NCBI RefSeq assembly: GCF_002161675.1
Contig: NZ_NFIH01000013.1
Coordinates: forward strand, 1 to 64,000
Reading direction: 5' to 3'
Origin: Pseudoflavonifractor sp. An44
GTDB lineage: Bacteria > Bacillota > Clostridia > Oscillospirales > Oscillospiraceae
DNA: 64,000 nucleotides
The notes beneath the pieces were generated by a model. That model made no database searches, was not told where the DNA came from, and saw nothing but the letters and a program-made list of their open reading frames with translations. The translations under genes were made by a program, and so were the position numbers. This document shows positions 24,806 through 33,819 of this stretch, piece after piece (positions within the stretch are counted from its first letter, which is position 1; every line of letters begins with the position of its first letter).

Positions 24806-27800
24806 TCAGCGCTGTTCCCGCTTCTTGCGCTCTGCGGTCACCAGAGCCAAGCCGCCGCAGGCGGTGAGGGCCGCCACGGCAAAGGCCAGCAGATTGGCCT
24901 GGTCTCCGGTCTGGGGCACATCCTCCCCGTCCGGGGTCTGGCTAGGCTGGGCACTGGGCTGCTGGGTCGGCTGCGCGCTGGGCAGCTCGGGCAGTCGGCC
25001 CAGGGCGGCCAGCAGCGCCTCTGCCAGCTCATCCACCATGGCCTGGTCCTCCTGGGTCAGGCTGGTGTCGCCCAGGACCTGATAGGCCTGCTCCAGCAGC
25101 TGGTGGAGCTCCTGGAGGTCCTCCTGGTCATAGCCGCTGAGGTCCTGGCCCTCCACCTGGTCCACGGCAGCCTGAAGGCCGCTCAGGTCCACCTTGTCCT
25201 CCACCGGAATCTTGGCAAACTCCACCTGGATGGTGTGGTTGGCCTTCACGTCGGTGAAGGTGTAGCGATGATCCTCCAGCTGGACGGCCTGGCCGTCCAC
25301 CAGCACCTGGGCCACCTGATAGCCTGGCTCACAGGTGATGGTGTAGGTGATGCTCTGGCCCTCCACCACCTGGGTCTGGCCGGGGTTGCTGATGGAGCCG
25401 CCCACTCCAGCAGTGGCCTCAATGGTGTAGGTCACCGGCTCCGGCTGGGCCTCGGTGACAAACTCCTGCACCTGGGTGGTGGTGATGCCGTACTGGTCGT
25501 TGGTGACCCGGGCATACCAGCCGTACTGGGTCTCGGGCTGGAGGCCCTGCCAGGTGTGCTCCACGTCCCCGGTGCTCTGGGGATAGCTGGCGATGACCTG
25601 CTGGGTCTGCAGGTCCACGGTGAGGCGGTCGGTGGTCAGGGTCTTGTCGCTGGTGTCGAAGTCCACGTCCAGCTCGCTGATGTCGATATTCACCGCTCGG
25701 GTGCCCTCGCCGTAGCTGTCCAGCTTGGGGGTGTCGTAGTAGTTGAAGTCATCCCGGTAGGGAGAGTAGGAATTGAGGTAGATCTTGTCGTTTTTCAGGT
25801 CGAAGTACAGGAACTTGATGTACTCAGAGCCGCCCTCGGGGTCGGACTGGTAGTCGGTACAGATCTGGTACACCGTGCGCTCCTTGATGCCGTCCCCGTT
25901 GTCGTCGAAGCAATCGGTCTGGATGCTGGCCCCGTGATAGTGGCCGTTGAGCACCGCAATGACGTTGGGGTTCTGGGCCACCACCTGGTCCTGGAGCAGC
26001 TTTCCGGTGTAGTCCAGCAGGCTGTCCGCCTCCTTGACGTTGGTGTAGCGGTGGAGGGCGATGATGGCCTTGCGGTCGGAATACTGCTGGAGCACCTGGT
26101 TCATCCACTCAATTTCCTCGGTGTAGATGTCCCAGCTCATGTAGAGGATGATGAGGTCCTGTCCGTTCTCGGTGAGCAGGTCATAGTGGCCCAGGTTGTT
26201 CTGGTAGGAGCCGCCGTAGGTTTCCTGGTCGGCAAAGCGGTCCTCGCCAAAGTATTTCCAGTAGTTGCCGTACCCCTCGGCGCCGGCGTACACGTCGTGG
26301 TTGCCGCCCAGCACGCCGTAGGGCATGCCCGCCTCGTCGAAGATCTGCATGGCCTCATCGGCGTTTTTCCACTGGCCCACCATGTCCACATCGTCCACAA
26401 TGTCGCCGGTGTGGAGCACATAGCGGATGTTCCACTCCTGGGCGTTGTCCACAATCCACTGGTTCATGTTGGTGTAGTGGTAGGGGAAGCTCTCAGCATA
26501 GTACTGGGTGTCGGTCTCCCAGGCCAGGGCGAAGTCGTACTGCTCCGGCCGTCCGGTGCCGTCCCACTCAGACAGGCTCTGGGCCTCCAGGGCGGTGGCA
26601 GCGGAGATCTCCGGCTCCACACCCTGGGTGGCGCACTGCACCAGCAGCACGGCCTGGCCGTCCATCACATGGTCCTGGGCGGCAACGGACTTGGAAATGG
26701 TGCCGTCTGCTCCGGCCTGGGCCACCTGGTCCCAGCTCTGGGTGGTGTAGTTGTAGATGTACATGGTCACCGGGTGGGTCTGGTCGGCGTGGCTGGCGCT
26801 GCCGCTCCACGCCACGGCGAGGGTGTCGTCCGCGGCGGTGTCTCCGGTTTGGATGGTAAACAGCTGATAGGGGAAGGTGCCGTTGCCCTCGGGGTCGCCG
26901 TCAGCCACGGCAATGCTGCCATCCTCCAGGGAGAAGTTCTTACCCTCCAGGAAGGTCACGTCTGCCACCTGCTGGTCCAGCGAGACGCTGAGCTGGGCGG
27001 TGGTGGCGGTGATGCCGTCGTTGTTGGTGTCCGAGACGCTGGGGTCCACCTCCTGGGTGGTGAAGGTCACCTCAGCGGTGGACACATTGCCCGCCCGGTC
27101 CGAGGCCACCACCTTCAAGGTGTGCTCGCCCACGCTCAGCTCCCGGGGCACCAGGGTGGTGGGCAGGGTCAGGGGCTGGCCGTCCAGGCTCACCGCCAGG
27201 TGCTCCACCCCGTTGGCGTCGCTGGCCACGGCGCCCTCCTCCAGCAGCAGGGGCTGGTAGAGGACGCTGCCCTGGGCCACACCCAGGTCAAGGGCGGGGG
27301 CGGTGTTGTCCACCACCACGTTGGCGGTGGTCTGCTTGTCTCCAGAGGTGGCCACAATCTGGTGCACGCCGTCGGTGAGGGCGGTGGTGTCCAGCTGGGC
27401 GCCCACGGCGTTGACCTCAGCGGCGGGGATGCGGAAGGTGGCGTTGAGATAGGGCACCATGCCGGAGCTGTCGCCGATGGTGTGCCAGGCGTCCAGTTCG
27501 GTGCTGGGGTTGGTCTTGTCGTTGTCGGGTCCGATCTCCACCGGCAGGTAGCTGTTGCCGTTGGCCAGCACCAGCTGGAGGCCGGAGACCTCAAAGTTCT
27601 CGTGGTTCTCGTTTTTCACCACGTCGTAGATCTCCTCAAAGGGGGTACCGCTGTCGCCAGCCCAGATGGTGAGGGTCACGTCATAGGTCTGGGTCTCGGC
27701 GTTGTAGGTGAAATACTTGTTGTCCACGTGGATGGCCCGGGACAGGGGCAGCTCACACCAGGGGCTGAGAATGGTGATGATGTCCCGGCTGTCGTCGCCA

Positions 27801-30040
27801 TAGGGGGCCGTCACCGCATTCTTGAAGTAGTTGTTCATGCCGCTGGTCTTGACCATGAAGTAGGCCCCGTCCTCCAGCACCATCTGGGTGTCCACCTCAG
27901 TGCCATCCACGGAAATGGTGGTATTGGCGTTGTCTCCGCCGTCGTTGGCGGTGACGGTGCTCACCCCGGACAGCAGGGTGTCGTCGGCCACATTCAGCCG
28001 CACGCTGTCCCCGGTGTCGTTGAGGCGCTCAATGGCCACCGTCTCCTCCGCCGTCTCGCTCATGCCGTACAGGGTGTAGGCCCGGACCTTGAAGGTGACC
28101 GAGTCATGGCCAAAGAGCACGTCGGCGGGAATCTGCATCAGGAAGTGGCCCAGACGCCACTGGGTGGTCTGCTTGATGCTGGTCCACTGGGTATCGTCGT
28201 CCAGCTTGTAGAGAATTTCCGTGCCAATGAGGTAGGGCCGGTTCTTCAGCGCTTCGCTGCCACAGTGGTAGTCCCCCTCAAAGGCGTCCAGGCGGTCATC
28301 CGAGGTGGCGCCCACGAGCAGGTCCACGTCATACATCACCTTCAGCCAGTCCCCCTCCTGGATGGACGCGGGCACAGGCAGCCCCTCGCTCTCACACACG
28401 TTCAGGGTGGGAGCCTTGCCGTCATCGGCGGGGTAGTTGGGATAGCCCTGGAAGGGGAGCAGCTGGTCCAGCACCTGCCAGGGCTCTACCTGGCCCGGGG
28501 TGGCCTGGGAGACGGTGGCGGGGATGGAGGCGTTTTCCTCGCTGGTGCCGTGGGGGCAGGCATATTGCAGGGCGGTGCGAGCCGAGGAGAACTGGTCCGA
28601 GGCGGTGTTAAACCCTGCCACGGTGAAGGCGTCCTCCTCCGAGGTGCCCAGGCGAATCCACCGGGGGGCGCTGCCGTGGAGGCCGGAATAGTTGACCTGC
28701 ACGATGTCCTTGCCCAGCTCCAGGTCGGTGCCGTAGAAGTTGTTAAACTGCTCCACGGTGGTGCCGTTGCTGGTCAGCCAGTACACCATGGTCTGGCCGG
28801 GCTGGATGGTGGTGGTGAAATCCCCCACCGTCCAGGTCTTGCCGGACTGGGCGGCGGTGCGGGTGGGGTAGTCGTAGTAGTACAGCACCTTGTAGTAGCC
28901 CAGATTGATGGGCTTGTCGGTCTGGTTGTACACCTCAAAGTAGGAGTACTGGCCGCCGTCGGGGGAGCCGGGATTGGCCGCCACCTCGGTGACCACCAGG
29001 GGGGCCGCCTGGGTGTCCTGGGGCACCACGGGGCTTACGTTGGTGGTCTGCTCCTGGGTCTGGGCGGACTTGCCGGGGCCGTAGCTGGCGGTGACATACC
29101 ACTGCACCTGGTCGGCGTAGATCCGCTCGGCGGGTACCTGGCCCACAAAGCTCTGCCCATCTCCGGTGGCGGTCATGTCCACTTCCTTGTAGTTGGTGTA
29201 GGCGGTCTCCTGCTGCCCTGCCATCTGGCGGTAGTGGAGGGTCACTTTCATGGCAGAGGGGGTGCCCTCATAGGGGATCTGGGCGGTGACCGTCAGGCCG
29301 TCGCCGCCCACACCCTGGACGCTTGCAATGTCCGGCATCTGCTCCACCACGTGCACCTTCTCCGGGGGCACCTGCTCCGGGGAGACGCTGCCGGGGGTGG
29401 CGTCGGCCACGCCCAGGTTGGTGCACTCCCGGCCGGCGCCGGAGTAGCCGTACTGGATGGCCTGCTTGTCCGGGTTGCCCGTGGCGATCTCGTCGCCGTG
29501 GGCGTTGGACCAGGCGGAGACGAGGATGGAATCCTCATCCTTGCCCAGGAAATAGCCACGCTTGGCGCTGTTGTGGATGCCGCTGTAGGGAATGCGCACG
29601 ATGTCCACATTCTCCACCAAATCGGTGCCATAGAACTGGTTGAACTCCTTCACCGTGCGGCCACTGGTGCCCTCGCTTTGCCACAGCACCATGGTCTTCC
29701 CCGGCTGGATGTACAGATCCTGGCCCTGGGAGCCCCAGTCGGCGGGCTTGAACACCTTGCCCGTGCCCAGACCAGCCTCATAGGCGTAGTAGAAGGTGTA
29801 CTCGCTGAGGTTGATGGCCTCATCGGAGTTGTTGTATACCTCGGTGTAGGTGTAGCGCTTGCCCGAGGCCTGGTCGGTGGAGACCTCGGTAATCAACAGT
29901 GGTGGGGCCTGGGTCCAGTCCACAGCCTCTGCCCCGGCCTGAGCCTGGGGTGTCTGGGCAAAGCCCGGGACGGCCTGGGACAGTGCCATGGAGGCGGCCA
30001 GAATGGACGCAGCCACAGCTCGCATGTTCTTTCTTGACAT
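24806..30040 (-). CDS. Sortase-anchored multidomain surface phosphoesterase
   Basis: 1744 residues. Signal peptide about 1-29 (cleavage near GFA-QT). Two lamin-tail-like domains (about 45-165 and 325-470, each with ITEV/VTEV..YxYxEVYN). A long Ig/cadherin-like middle. Calcineurin-like metallophosphoesterase (about 1170-1480) with DTQYY, HTGDIVDD, GGNHDVY (about 1243) and NGHYHGAS (about 1365) as metal-binding motifs. Then a fibronectin-like and a repeat domain, a helical stalk, a Pro/Gln/Ser linker and a cell-wall sorting signal VPQTGD (1708-1713) with hydrophobic tail and RKKREQR. Start at 30040 follows GGAGAGAG. Probably extracellular phosphate or nucleotide scavenging. Lies 40 bp after yibE/F, same strand. 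Confidence 0.85.
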   Translation of the reverse strand: MSRKNMRAVAASILAASMALSQAVPGFAQTPQAQAGAEAVDWTQAPPLLITEVSTDQASGKRYTYTEVYNNSDEAINLSEYTFYYAYEAGLGTGKVFKPADWGSQGQDLYIQPGKTMVLWQSEGTSGRTVKEFNQFYGTDLVENVDIVRIPYSGIHNSAKRGYFLGKDEDSILVSAWSNAHGDEIATGNPDKQAIQYGYSGAGRECTNLGVADATPGSVSPEQVPPEKVHVVEQMPDIASVQGVGGDGLTVTAQIPYEGTPSAMKVTLHYRQMAGQQETAYTNYKEVDMTATGDGQSFVGQVPAERIYADQVQWYVTASYGPGKSAQTQEQTTNVSPVVPQDTQAAPLVVTEVAANPGSPDGGQYSYFEVYNQTDKPINLGYYKVLYYYDYPTRTAAQSGKTWTVGDFTTTIQPGQTMVYWLTSNGTTVEQFNNFYGTDLELGKDIVQVNYSGLHGSAPRWIRLGTSEEDAFTVAGFNTASDQFSSARTALQYACPHGTSEENASIPATVSQATPGQVEPWQVLDQLLPFQGYPNYPADDGKAPTLNVCESEGLPVPASIQEGDWLKVMYDVDLLVGATSDDRLDAFEGDYHCGSEALKNRPYLIGTEILYKLDDDTQWTSIKQTTQWRLGHFLMQIPADVLFGHDSVTFKVRAYTLYGMSETAEETVAIERLNDTGDSVRLNVADDTLLSGVSTVTANDGGDNANTTISVDGTEVDTQMVLEDGAYFMVKTSGMNNYFKNAVTAPYGDDSRDIITILSPWCELPLSRAIHVDNKYFTYNAETQTYDVTLTIWAGDSGTPFEEIYDVVKNENHENFEVSGLQLVLANGNSYLPVEIGPDNDKTNPSTELDAWHTIGDSSGMVPYLNATFRIPAAEVNAVGAQLDTTALTDGVHQIVATSGDKQTTANVVVDNTAPALDLGVAQGSVLYQPLLLEEGAVASDANGVEHLAVSLDGQPLTLPTTLVPRELSVGEHTLKVVASDRAGNVSTAEVTFTTQEVDPSVSDTNNDGITATTAQLSVSLDQQVADVTFLEGKNFSLEDGSIAVADGDPEGNGTFPYQLFTIQTGDTAADDTLAVAWSGSASHADQTHPVTMYIYNYTTQSWDQVAQAGADGTISKSVAAQDHVMDGQAVLLVQCATQGVEPEISAATALEAQSLSEWDGTGRPEQYDFALAWETDTQYYAESFPYHYTNMNQWIVDNAQEWNIRYVLHTGDIVDDVDMVGQWKNADEAMQIFDEAGMPYGVLGGNHDVYAGAEGYGNYWKYFGEDRFADQETYGGSYQNNLGHYDLLTENGQDLIILYMSWDIYTEEIEWMNQVLQQYSDRKAIIALHRYTNVKEADSLLDYTGKLLQDQVVAQNPNVIAVLNGHYHGASIQTDCFDDNGDGIKERTVYQICTDYQSDPEGGSEYIKFLYFDLKNDKIYLNSYSPYRDDFNYYDTPKLDSYGEGTRAVNIDISELDVDFDTSDKTLTTDRLTVDLQTQQVIASYPQSTGDVEHTWQGLQPETQYGWYARVTNDQYGITTTQVQEFVTEAQPEPVTYTIEATAGVGGSISNPGQTQVVEGQSITYTITCEPGYQVAQVLVDGQAVQLEDHRYTFTDVKANHTIQVEFAKIPVEDKVDLSGLQAAVDQVEGQDLSGYDQEDLQELHQLLEQAYQVLGDTSLTQEDQAMVDELAEALLAALGRLPELPSAQPTQQPSAQPSQTPDGEDVPQTGDQANLLAFAVAALTACGGLALVTAERKKREQR

Positions 30041-30080
30041 CAGTTTCTCTCTCCTTTCCTTTGTCCGCTTCACCAAGGCA

Positions 30081-31289
30081 TTATACCGAGCCCCCGGTGG
30101 GCTTTCTATCCAGGGTTTTAGAACTTTGTGTAAAGGTTTCGTGATGTTCTATTTTTTTCCTGGTCATCAGAAAGGCGGAGATGGCAGACACCACAGGCAC
30201 CGTCAAAATCACCCCAATGGAGCCGGAAATACCCTGCAGAAGCTCAATTCCAATGGCGTACTGGTTCATAAACTCCAGATAGGGCATGTTATAGGAGTAG
30301 ATGATGATGAGGGTGTTGATGGAGCCCCCGGCAAAGGCCAGAATCAGGGTGTTGGACATGGTGCCCATCATGTCCCGGCCCACGTGGATGCCGGAGCGGA
30401 ACAGCCGCTGGAAGTCCAGCTCCGGGCTGTTGGCGTGGATCTCCGCAATGGTGGAGGCGATGGACATGCTCACGTCCATCACCGCCCCCAGAGAGGCAAT
30501 CAAAATGCCGGAAAACAGGACGCCCGCCACATCCAGGCGGCTATTCTGGGCGATAAAGGCCAGAGTCTCCACGTCGTCCACATTCAGCCCGGAGATGTGG
30601 CCCAGATACCCGAACAGGTAGGCGGTGGCCCCGGCGATGAGCACCCCGGTGACGGTGCCCAGCACCGAGCACAGGGTCTTATAGGAGCAGCCGCCAATGA
30701 GGGACATCACCACCACCGTCACGATCACCGAGGTGAGGGTGGCAGCCACAAAGGGGGACACCCCCACATACATCAGGGGCAGATAGAAAAAGAGAATGCA
30801 CACGAAGGTGAATACCAGACCCACCGCAGAGCTGACCCCCTGCTTTCCGCCAATGAGGCAGAGAATGACCAGAAACAGGGCAATCAGCACCCACAACACC
30901 ATGCCACGGTCGTAATTGTACACGGTGGCCACCAGATTTCCCTCCGAGTCGGTGTTCACCAGGGCGATGACCCGCAGGCCCGGCACGCACTTGGCCCCGG
31001 ATTGATTGGCATAGGGGCTGGTGGCCTCACAGGTCTGCCCCTTGTAGGCCCCGCTGGTGATGCGAAGTTCCACCGTCTGATTGCCCTGGAGCTCCACGTC
31101 GCTGTCGTTCAGGTTGCTGGACATCACCTCTTCCACCACCGCCTTGGCAAAGGTGGCCCCTCCGGTGGGGCGCAGGGCGGGCCGGTCCAACCTGCCGTTG
31201 AAGGCGATGAGCGCTCCCAAAAACATCACCACGATCACAGCCCCCACCAGCAGAAATCGCTGTTTTCTACTCTGTCCAACCATCTTCAT
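30081..31289 (-). CDS. YibE/F-family membrane protein
   Basis: 402 residues: N-terminal membrane segment (about 12-30), an extracytoplasmic region (about 35-125), then six to eight membrane helices including LWVLIALFLVILCLIG and a conserved GHISGLNVDD..AQNSRLDVAGVLFSGILIASLGA stretch diagnostic of YibE/F. Function of the family is unknown. Start at 31289 is 8 nt after AAGGAG. First gene of a two-gene unit with the surface phosphoesterase, behind a consensus promoter. Confidence 0.85.
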   Translation of the reverse strand: MKMVGQSRKQRFLLVGAVIVVMFLGALIAFNGRLDRPALRPTGGATFAKAVVEEVMSSNLNDSDVELQGNQTVELRITSGAYKGQTCEATSPYANQSGAKCVPGLRVIALVNTDSEGNLVATVYNYDRGMVLWVLIALFLVILCLIGGKQGVSSAVGLVFTFVCILFFYLPLMYVGVSPFVAATLTSVIVTVVVMSLIGGCSYKTLCSVLGTVTGVLIAGATAYLFGYLGHISGLNVDDVETLAFIAQNSRLDVAGVLFSGILIASLGAVMDVSMSIASTIAEIHANSPELDFQRLFRSGIHVGRDMMGTMSNTLILAFAGGSINTLIIIYSYNMPYLEFMNQYAIGIELLQGISGSIGVILTVPVVSAISAFLMTRKKIEHHETFTQSSKTLDRKPTGGSV

Positions 31290-31329
31290 CTCTCTGACTC
31301 CTTTTTCTTCAATTCACGGATGGTTTTTT

Positions 31330-31358
31330 ATTTTAGAAGGTGGATATTCCCCTGTCAA
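31330..31358 (-). promoter_or_regulatory. Promoter of the yibE/F-surface protein operon
   Basis: TTGACA (31353-31358), exact 17-bp spacer, TAAAAT (31330-31335), 41 bp before the start codon. Confidence 0.88.
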
Positions 31359-31433
31359 TCGTTCTTCTAAAGCCAAACAGAAACTTTACACCCCTCTTAC
31401 ATAGCGCCTCCCGTTCCCTGCCTGGGGGCAAAA

Positions 31434-31660
31434 GCGGCATGGTGGATATCTCCCAGAAGGGGGCCACCCTGCGGTTTACCCTGGAGGAATTTGACCTCCA
31501 GGCCATCGCCAACCTGGGGGGCCAGTACCCCGCCCGGCTGCTGTTCACGCCGGGGCAGGACCAGGGCCTGCTGACCTTGAAGCTGAAACAGGGGGAGGAC
31601 CCCCTGCGGGTGGCGCAGCAGCTGGTGGAAAGGTATACCGCTTTGTTGCCGCATTCATAA
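31434..31660 (+). pseudogene. Displaced mfd 3' fragment (direct repeat DR-2)
   Basis: Encodes about 73 residues nearly identical to the Mfd C-terminus (SGMVDISQKGATLRFTLEEF and onward), with one amino-acid change (K to Q) before the ends diverge at LLPHS versus LLPQKEA. No start codon or ribosome site is associated, and similarity to mfd stops abruptly at 31434. It is a remnant, not a gene. A terminator follows at 31671. Confidence 0.88.
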
Positions 31661-31670
31661 TTTAATACGA

Positions 31671-31737
31671 ATTAAAACAGACAGAAGGAGCGCCCCACTA
31701 TATTGGGGTCACTCCTTCTGTCTGTTTTAATTTTATC
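31671..31737. terminator. Bidirectional terminator
   Basis: Long stem ATTAAAACAGACAGAAGGAG with its complement and an inner CCCC/GGGG, ending TTTTAATTTTATC on plus and A/T-rich on minus. It ends the SecB cassette on the minus strand. Confidence 0.85.
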
Positions 31738-31781
31738 TATCTTTCGTTTTTACTGAGAGTTTCCTCACATATTTCAACTGA

Positions 31782-32192
31782 TCAATCGTTTGCAGTCAAG
31801 TCAACATAGGGAATATTGTATGCGGGATAAGGCGAAGCTGCGGTAATCCCGCTCACAATTGGACGCAAATACGAAATCAACAAGGAAACTGCATTCTTTT
31901 CCAAGAGTACTTTCCGTTCCTCCTCAGTAAAGCGATCGCTTTCCCATCTGAAATAGGCCTCTTCCACTGCTTCTACATAAAACGGTGCAGTATCATTTTT
32001 TTCACCCAAAACCAGTGTGATACTAACCCGTGCCGTATTTTCAGGAATTTCATGATCGGTATCGTTCTGCTCAATTTGCACAGAGATGTCCATACGCATT
32101 TCTACCGTTTGCCCTTTGGCAAACCCTTTGTTGATTTCAAACTCCAGCTTAGTTGTGGTCGGAGCAGTAAATTGAAATGCACTTTTTTTCAT
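31782..32192 (-). CDS. SecB-like chaperone, third gene of the cassette
   Basis: 136 residues. The conserved SecB C-terminal motif is visible as ASPYPAYNIPYVDL (about 119-132), with a beta-rich N-terminal half (FQFTAPTTTKLEFEINKGF) and the helix ERKVLLEKNAVSLLISYLRPIVS. General SecB is absent from most Firmicutes; SecB-like proteins outside Proteobacteria are often toxin-antitoxin chaperones (for example Rv1957 with HigBA). It follows the unknown gene by 21 bp, with GGAGG 12 nt before its ATG. Codon use is AT-rich. Role as antitoxin chaperone is inferred from context. Confidence 0.75.
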   Translation of the reverse strand: MKKSAFQFTAPTTTKLEFEINKGFAKGQTVEMRMDISVQIEQNDTDHEIPENTARVSITLVLGEKNDTAPFYVEAVEEAYFRWESDRFTEEERKVLLEKNAVSLLISYLRPIVSGITAASPYPAYNIPYVDLTAND

Positions 32193-32213
32193 GTCTAAAC
32201 GGTCCCTCCAAAA

Positions 32214-32624
32214 TCATGCAGATTTCAAATCTTCAACGAAGGCAGACGTATAGTATTCGGTGGGCTCATTCTGATTGCGAGCAAAAGCAGAATTATAATC
32301 ACAGTCCCATGTGCCTCCATGTGGCAACTCCACCGACTGGGTGTAAACAGGTTCTGCGTATGCTGGCATCACAAAACGGGTGGAAAAAATCACAGTGGGC
32401 TGGTGGTGGGAAACATTGTTTTTGATTCCTAACGCAGATAGGATTGCTTCCTCATCCAGTGAATTTGTCCGAACCACGGTGGATTCTCCCTGTTCGATCA
32501 CTTGAATATCATTATCAATGGCACGAAAATAACCATCTATATTTTCGTTGCGCATGTGATTGAGCCGATATGTGAATCTATTCCACTCAGTCTCTGATAG
32601 TAAAATTCGATTGTGCGCAGCCAT
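32214..32624 (-). CDS. Unknown protein, candidate chaperone-dependent antitoxin
   Basis: 136 residues, family not recognised. N-terminal half (1-70) is polar and helical (LSETEWNRFTYRLNHMRNE); the C-terminal half is rich in aromatics and Pro (FSTRFVMPAYAEPVY, GTWDCDY), the kind of sticky tail that known SecB-dependent antitoxins use as a chaperone-addiction sequence. Start at 32624 follows AGGTGAT. It is 23 bp after the GNAT gene and 21 bp before the SecB-like gene. No clear DNA-binding motif is seen, so it may neutralise the acetyltransferase by contact only. Function is inferred. Confidence 0.6.
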   Translation of the reverse strand: MAAHNRILLSETEWNRFTYRLNHMRNENIDGYFRAIDNDIQVIEQGESTVVRTNSLDEEAILSALGIKNNVSHHQPTVIFSTRFVMPAYAEPVYTQSVELPHGGTWDCDYNSAFARNQNEPTEYYTSAFVEDLKSA

Positions 32625-32647
32625 ACGATCACCTCTCCAGTTCACAA

Positions 32648-33205
32648 TTAACTGTTACTTTCAACATACTCTGACAAACGCTGAAAATCCTCTCCTGGCA
32701 TTAAGTCCAGATACATTTTCACTGTCGTACTGTGCGGGTCCGGGTCATCCTCGTAGACAGCTGAAAATCCCCTTTTTTCATACCAAGCAACCTTATCCCG
32801 CAACGCATCCAAGACCAACAGTCGAACCGGCCATTCTCGATACAACGACCGTGCCTGAAGTACAATATACTCCAAAATCGCTGTTCCAATACCATGATCC
32901 TGCACTTTTGAATTAACAGCAATGTAGTCGAGATGGACCATAGCACGGAAGGGTGGTTCACGGGAGTAGTAATCCGCAAGTGGCGAAACTGCATTTTTTA
33001 CATCCAGAGTATCAATAGAAACAGAGTAGGCACCCACCAATATCTCTTGGTCATCCTTCACTTTTAGATATACACAATATGCACGGGCTTCTCTGAGCAA
33101 ACAAGCGTAATACGTCTGGTCGATCATGTTGCTGACAGATGGGTTTCCACAATCAAAGCCATGTAAATCTTCTTCTCCCATAAGTTTATAACATAGATCA
33201 GCCAT
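32648..33205 (-). CDS. GNAT acetyltransferase, candidate toxin
   Basis: 185 residues. Acetyl-CoA pyrophosphate loop VQDHGIGTA (101-109), strand IAVNSKVQ before it, and WYEKRGF (141-147) near the end are GNAT hallmarks. The N-terminal HGFDCGNPSVSNMID and VGAYSVSIDTL resemble the F-x-CGN-..-LD and GYYTLS-type segments of TacT/AtaT-like toxins that acetylate aminoacyl-tRNA. Start ATG at 33205 is preferred over GTG at 33214 because AGGTGA is correctly spaced. First gene of the three-gene AT-rich operon. A plain metabolic GNAT cannot be excluded. Confidence 0.75.
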   Translation of the reverse strand: MADLCYKLMGEEDLHGFDCGNPSVSNMIDQTYYACLLREARAYCVYLKVKDDQEILVGAYSVSIDTLDVKNAVSPLADYYSREPPFRAMVHLDYIAVNSKVQDHGIGTAILEYIVLQARSLYREWPVRLLVLDALRDKVAWYEKRGFSAVYEDDPDPHSTTVKMYLDLMPGEDFQRLSEYVESNS

Positions 33206-33241
33206 GAAAATCACCTACACTGACAAGACCGTTCTATAGTG

Positions 33242-33270
33242 ATAATAATATATTTTATTTCTATTGTCTA
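33242..33270 (-). promoter_or_regulatory. Promoter of the GNAT-unknown-SecB operon
   Basis: TAGACA (33265-33270), 17-bp spacer, TATTAT (33242-33247), 36 bp before the ATG. An imperfect AGAAC/GTCTT inverted element just downstream could be an operator but is weak. Confidence 0.72.
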
Positions 33271-33404
33271 GACGCACAATCACCAAATTCCGTGTTTGTT
33301 TTGAGAAATGTGAAGAATTGTCCGGTTGATTCTGAGCAATTTTCTCAAAACAATTCCAAAACGCACTACATACATTCCACAGAACTGCTTCGGGCATCCT
33401 TCGA

Positions 33405-33500
33405 TAGCTGGGCGTAGAGGCCGGGCTTGCCCCTCCCGAATCTCTCAGGGCAATACCAAGGAGACAATGGGCCGGGCAAGCTACGGCCCCTACCACAGCG
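33405..33500. repeat. R2-type core fragment
   Basis: Contains the GGCTTGCCCCTCCCGAA and GGGCCGGGCAAGC..GGCCCCTAC core found inside R2 copies 2, 3 and 5, but lacks the AT-rich ends. 33271-33404 is AT-rich with no gene seen. Confidence 0.65.
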
Positions 33501-33523
33501 CAACAAGACAGTGCTGCAAAAGC

Positions 33524-33793
33524 TGACGGCGGCGGGAACGCCGCTTGGCCAAGGTAGGCCCGGACGTGGAAACCACCCAGCCATAGGGCCAGCTGCCCAG
33601 GGTGGCCTGGTGTGGTGGCAGAAACAGGGGCCACAGCAAGGGTGACGGGCCGAACTTAGTTTTGACGCAGGCCCAGCCTCGTACCCCAGGGAGGTCCTTA
33701 GGGGGGAACGCCCTAAGCTGGTTTTGGTTTCTTTTGCCCGCTCAAAAGAAACCCCCAGCGGGGAGCGTCCCCACCAGGCTGGCAAGCCGGAAC
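33524..33793 (+). repeat. R1 mosaic repeat, copy D (truncated)
   Basis: Only the right half of R1 is present, starting at the GGCGGCGGGAACGCCGC palindrome and ending with the GGTTTCTTTTG hairpin and CCAGGCTGGCAAGCCGGAACC end. Confidence 0.85.
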
Positions 33794-33819
33794 CTACGCC
33801 ATTGGAGAAGGGCAGGTTC

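Noticed and set aside
25103-30037. A plus-strand open frame of more than 1600 codons lying antisense to the surface phosphoesterase gene
   Set aside because: It has no ribosome site, is rich in His, Gly and Val as expected from reading GC-rich codons backwards, and the minus-strand gene has clear domains, signal peptide and sorting signal.
33215-33240. Operator for the GNAT operon (AGAAC..GTCTT near the start)
   Set aside because: The symmetry is imperfect and short, too weak to call as a site.
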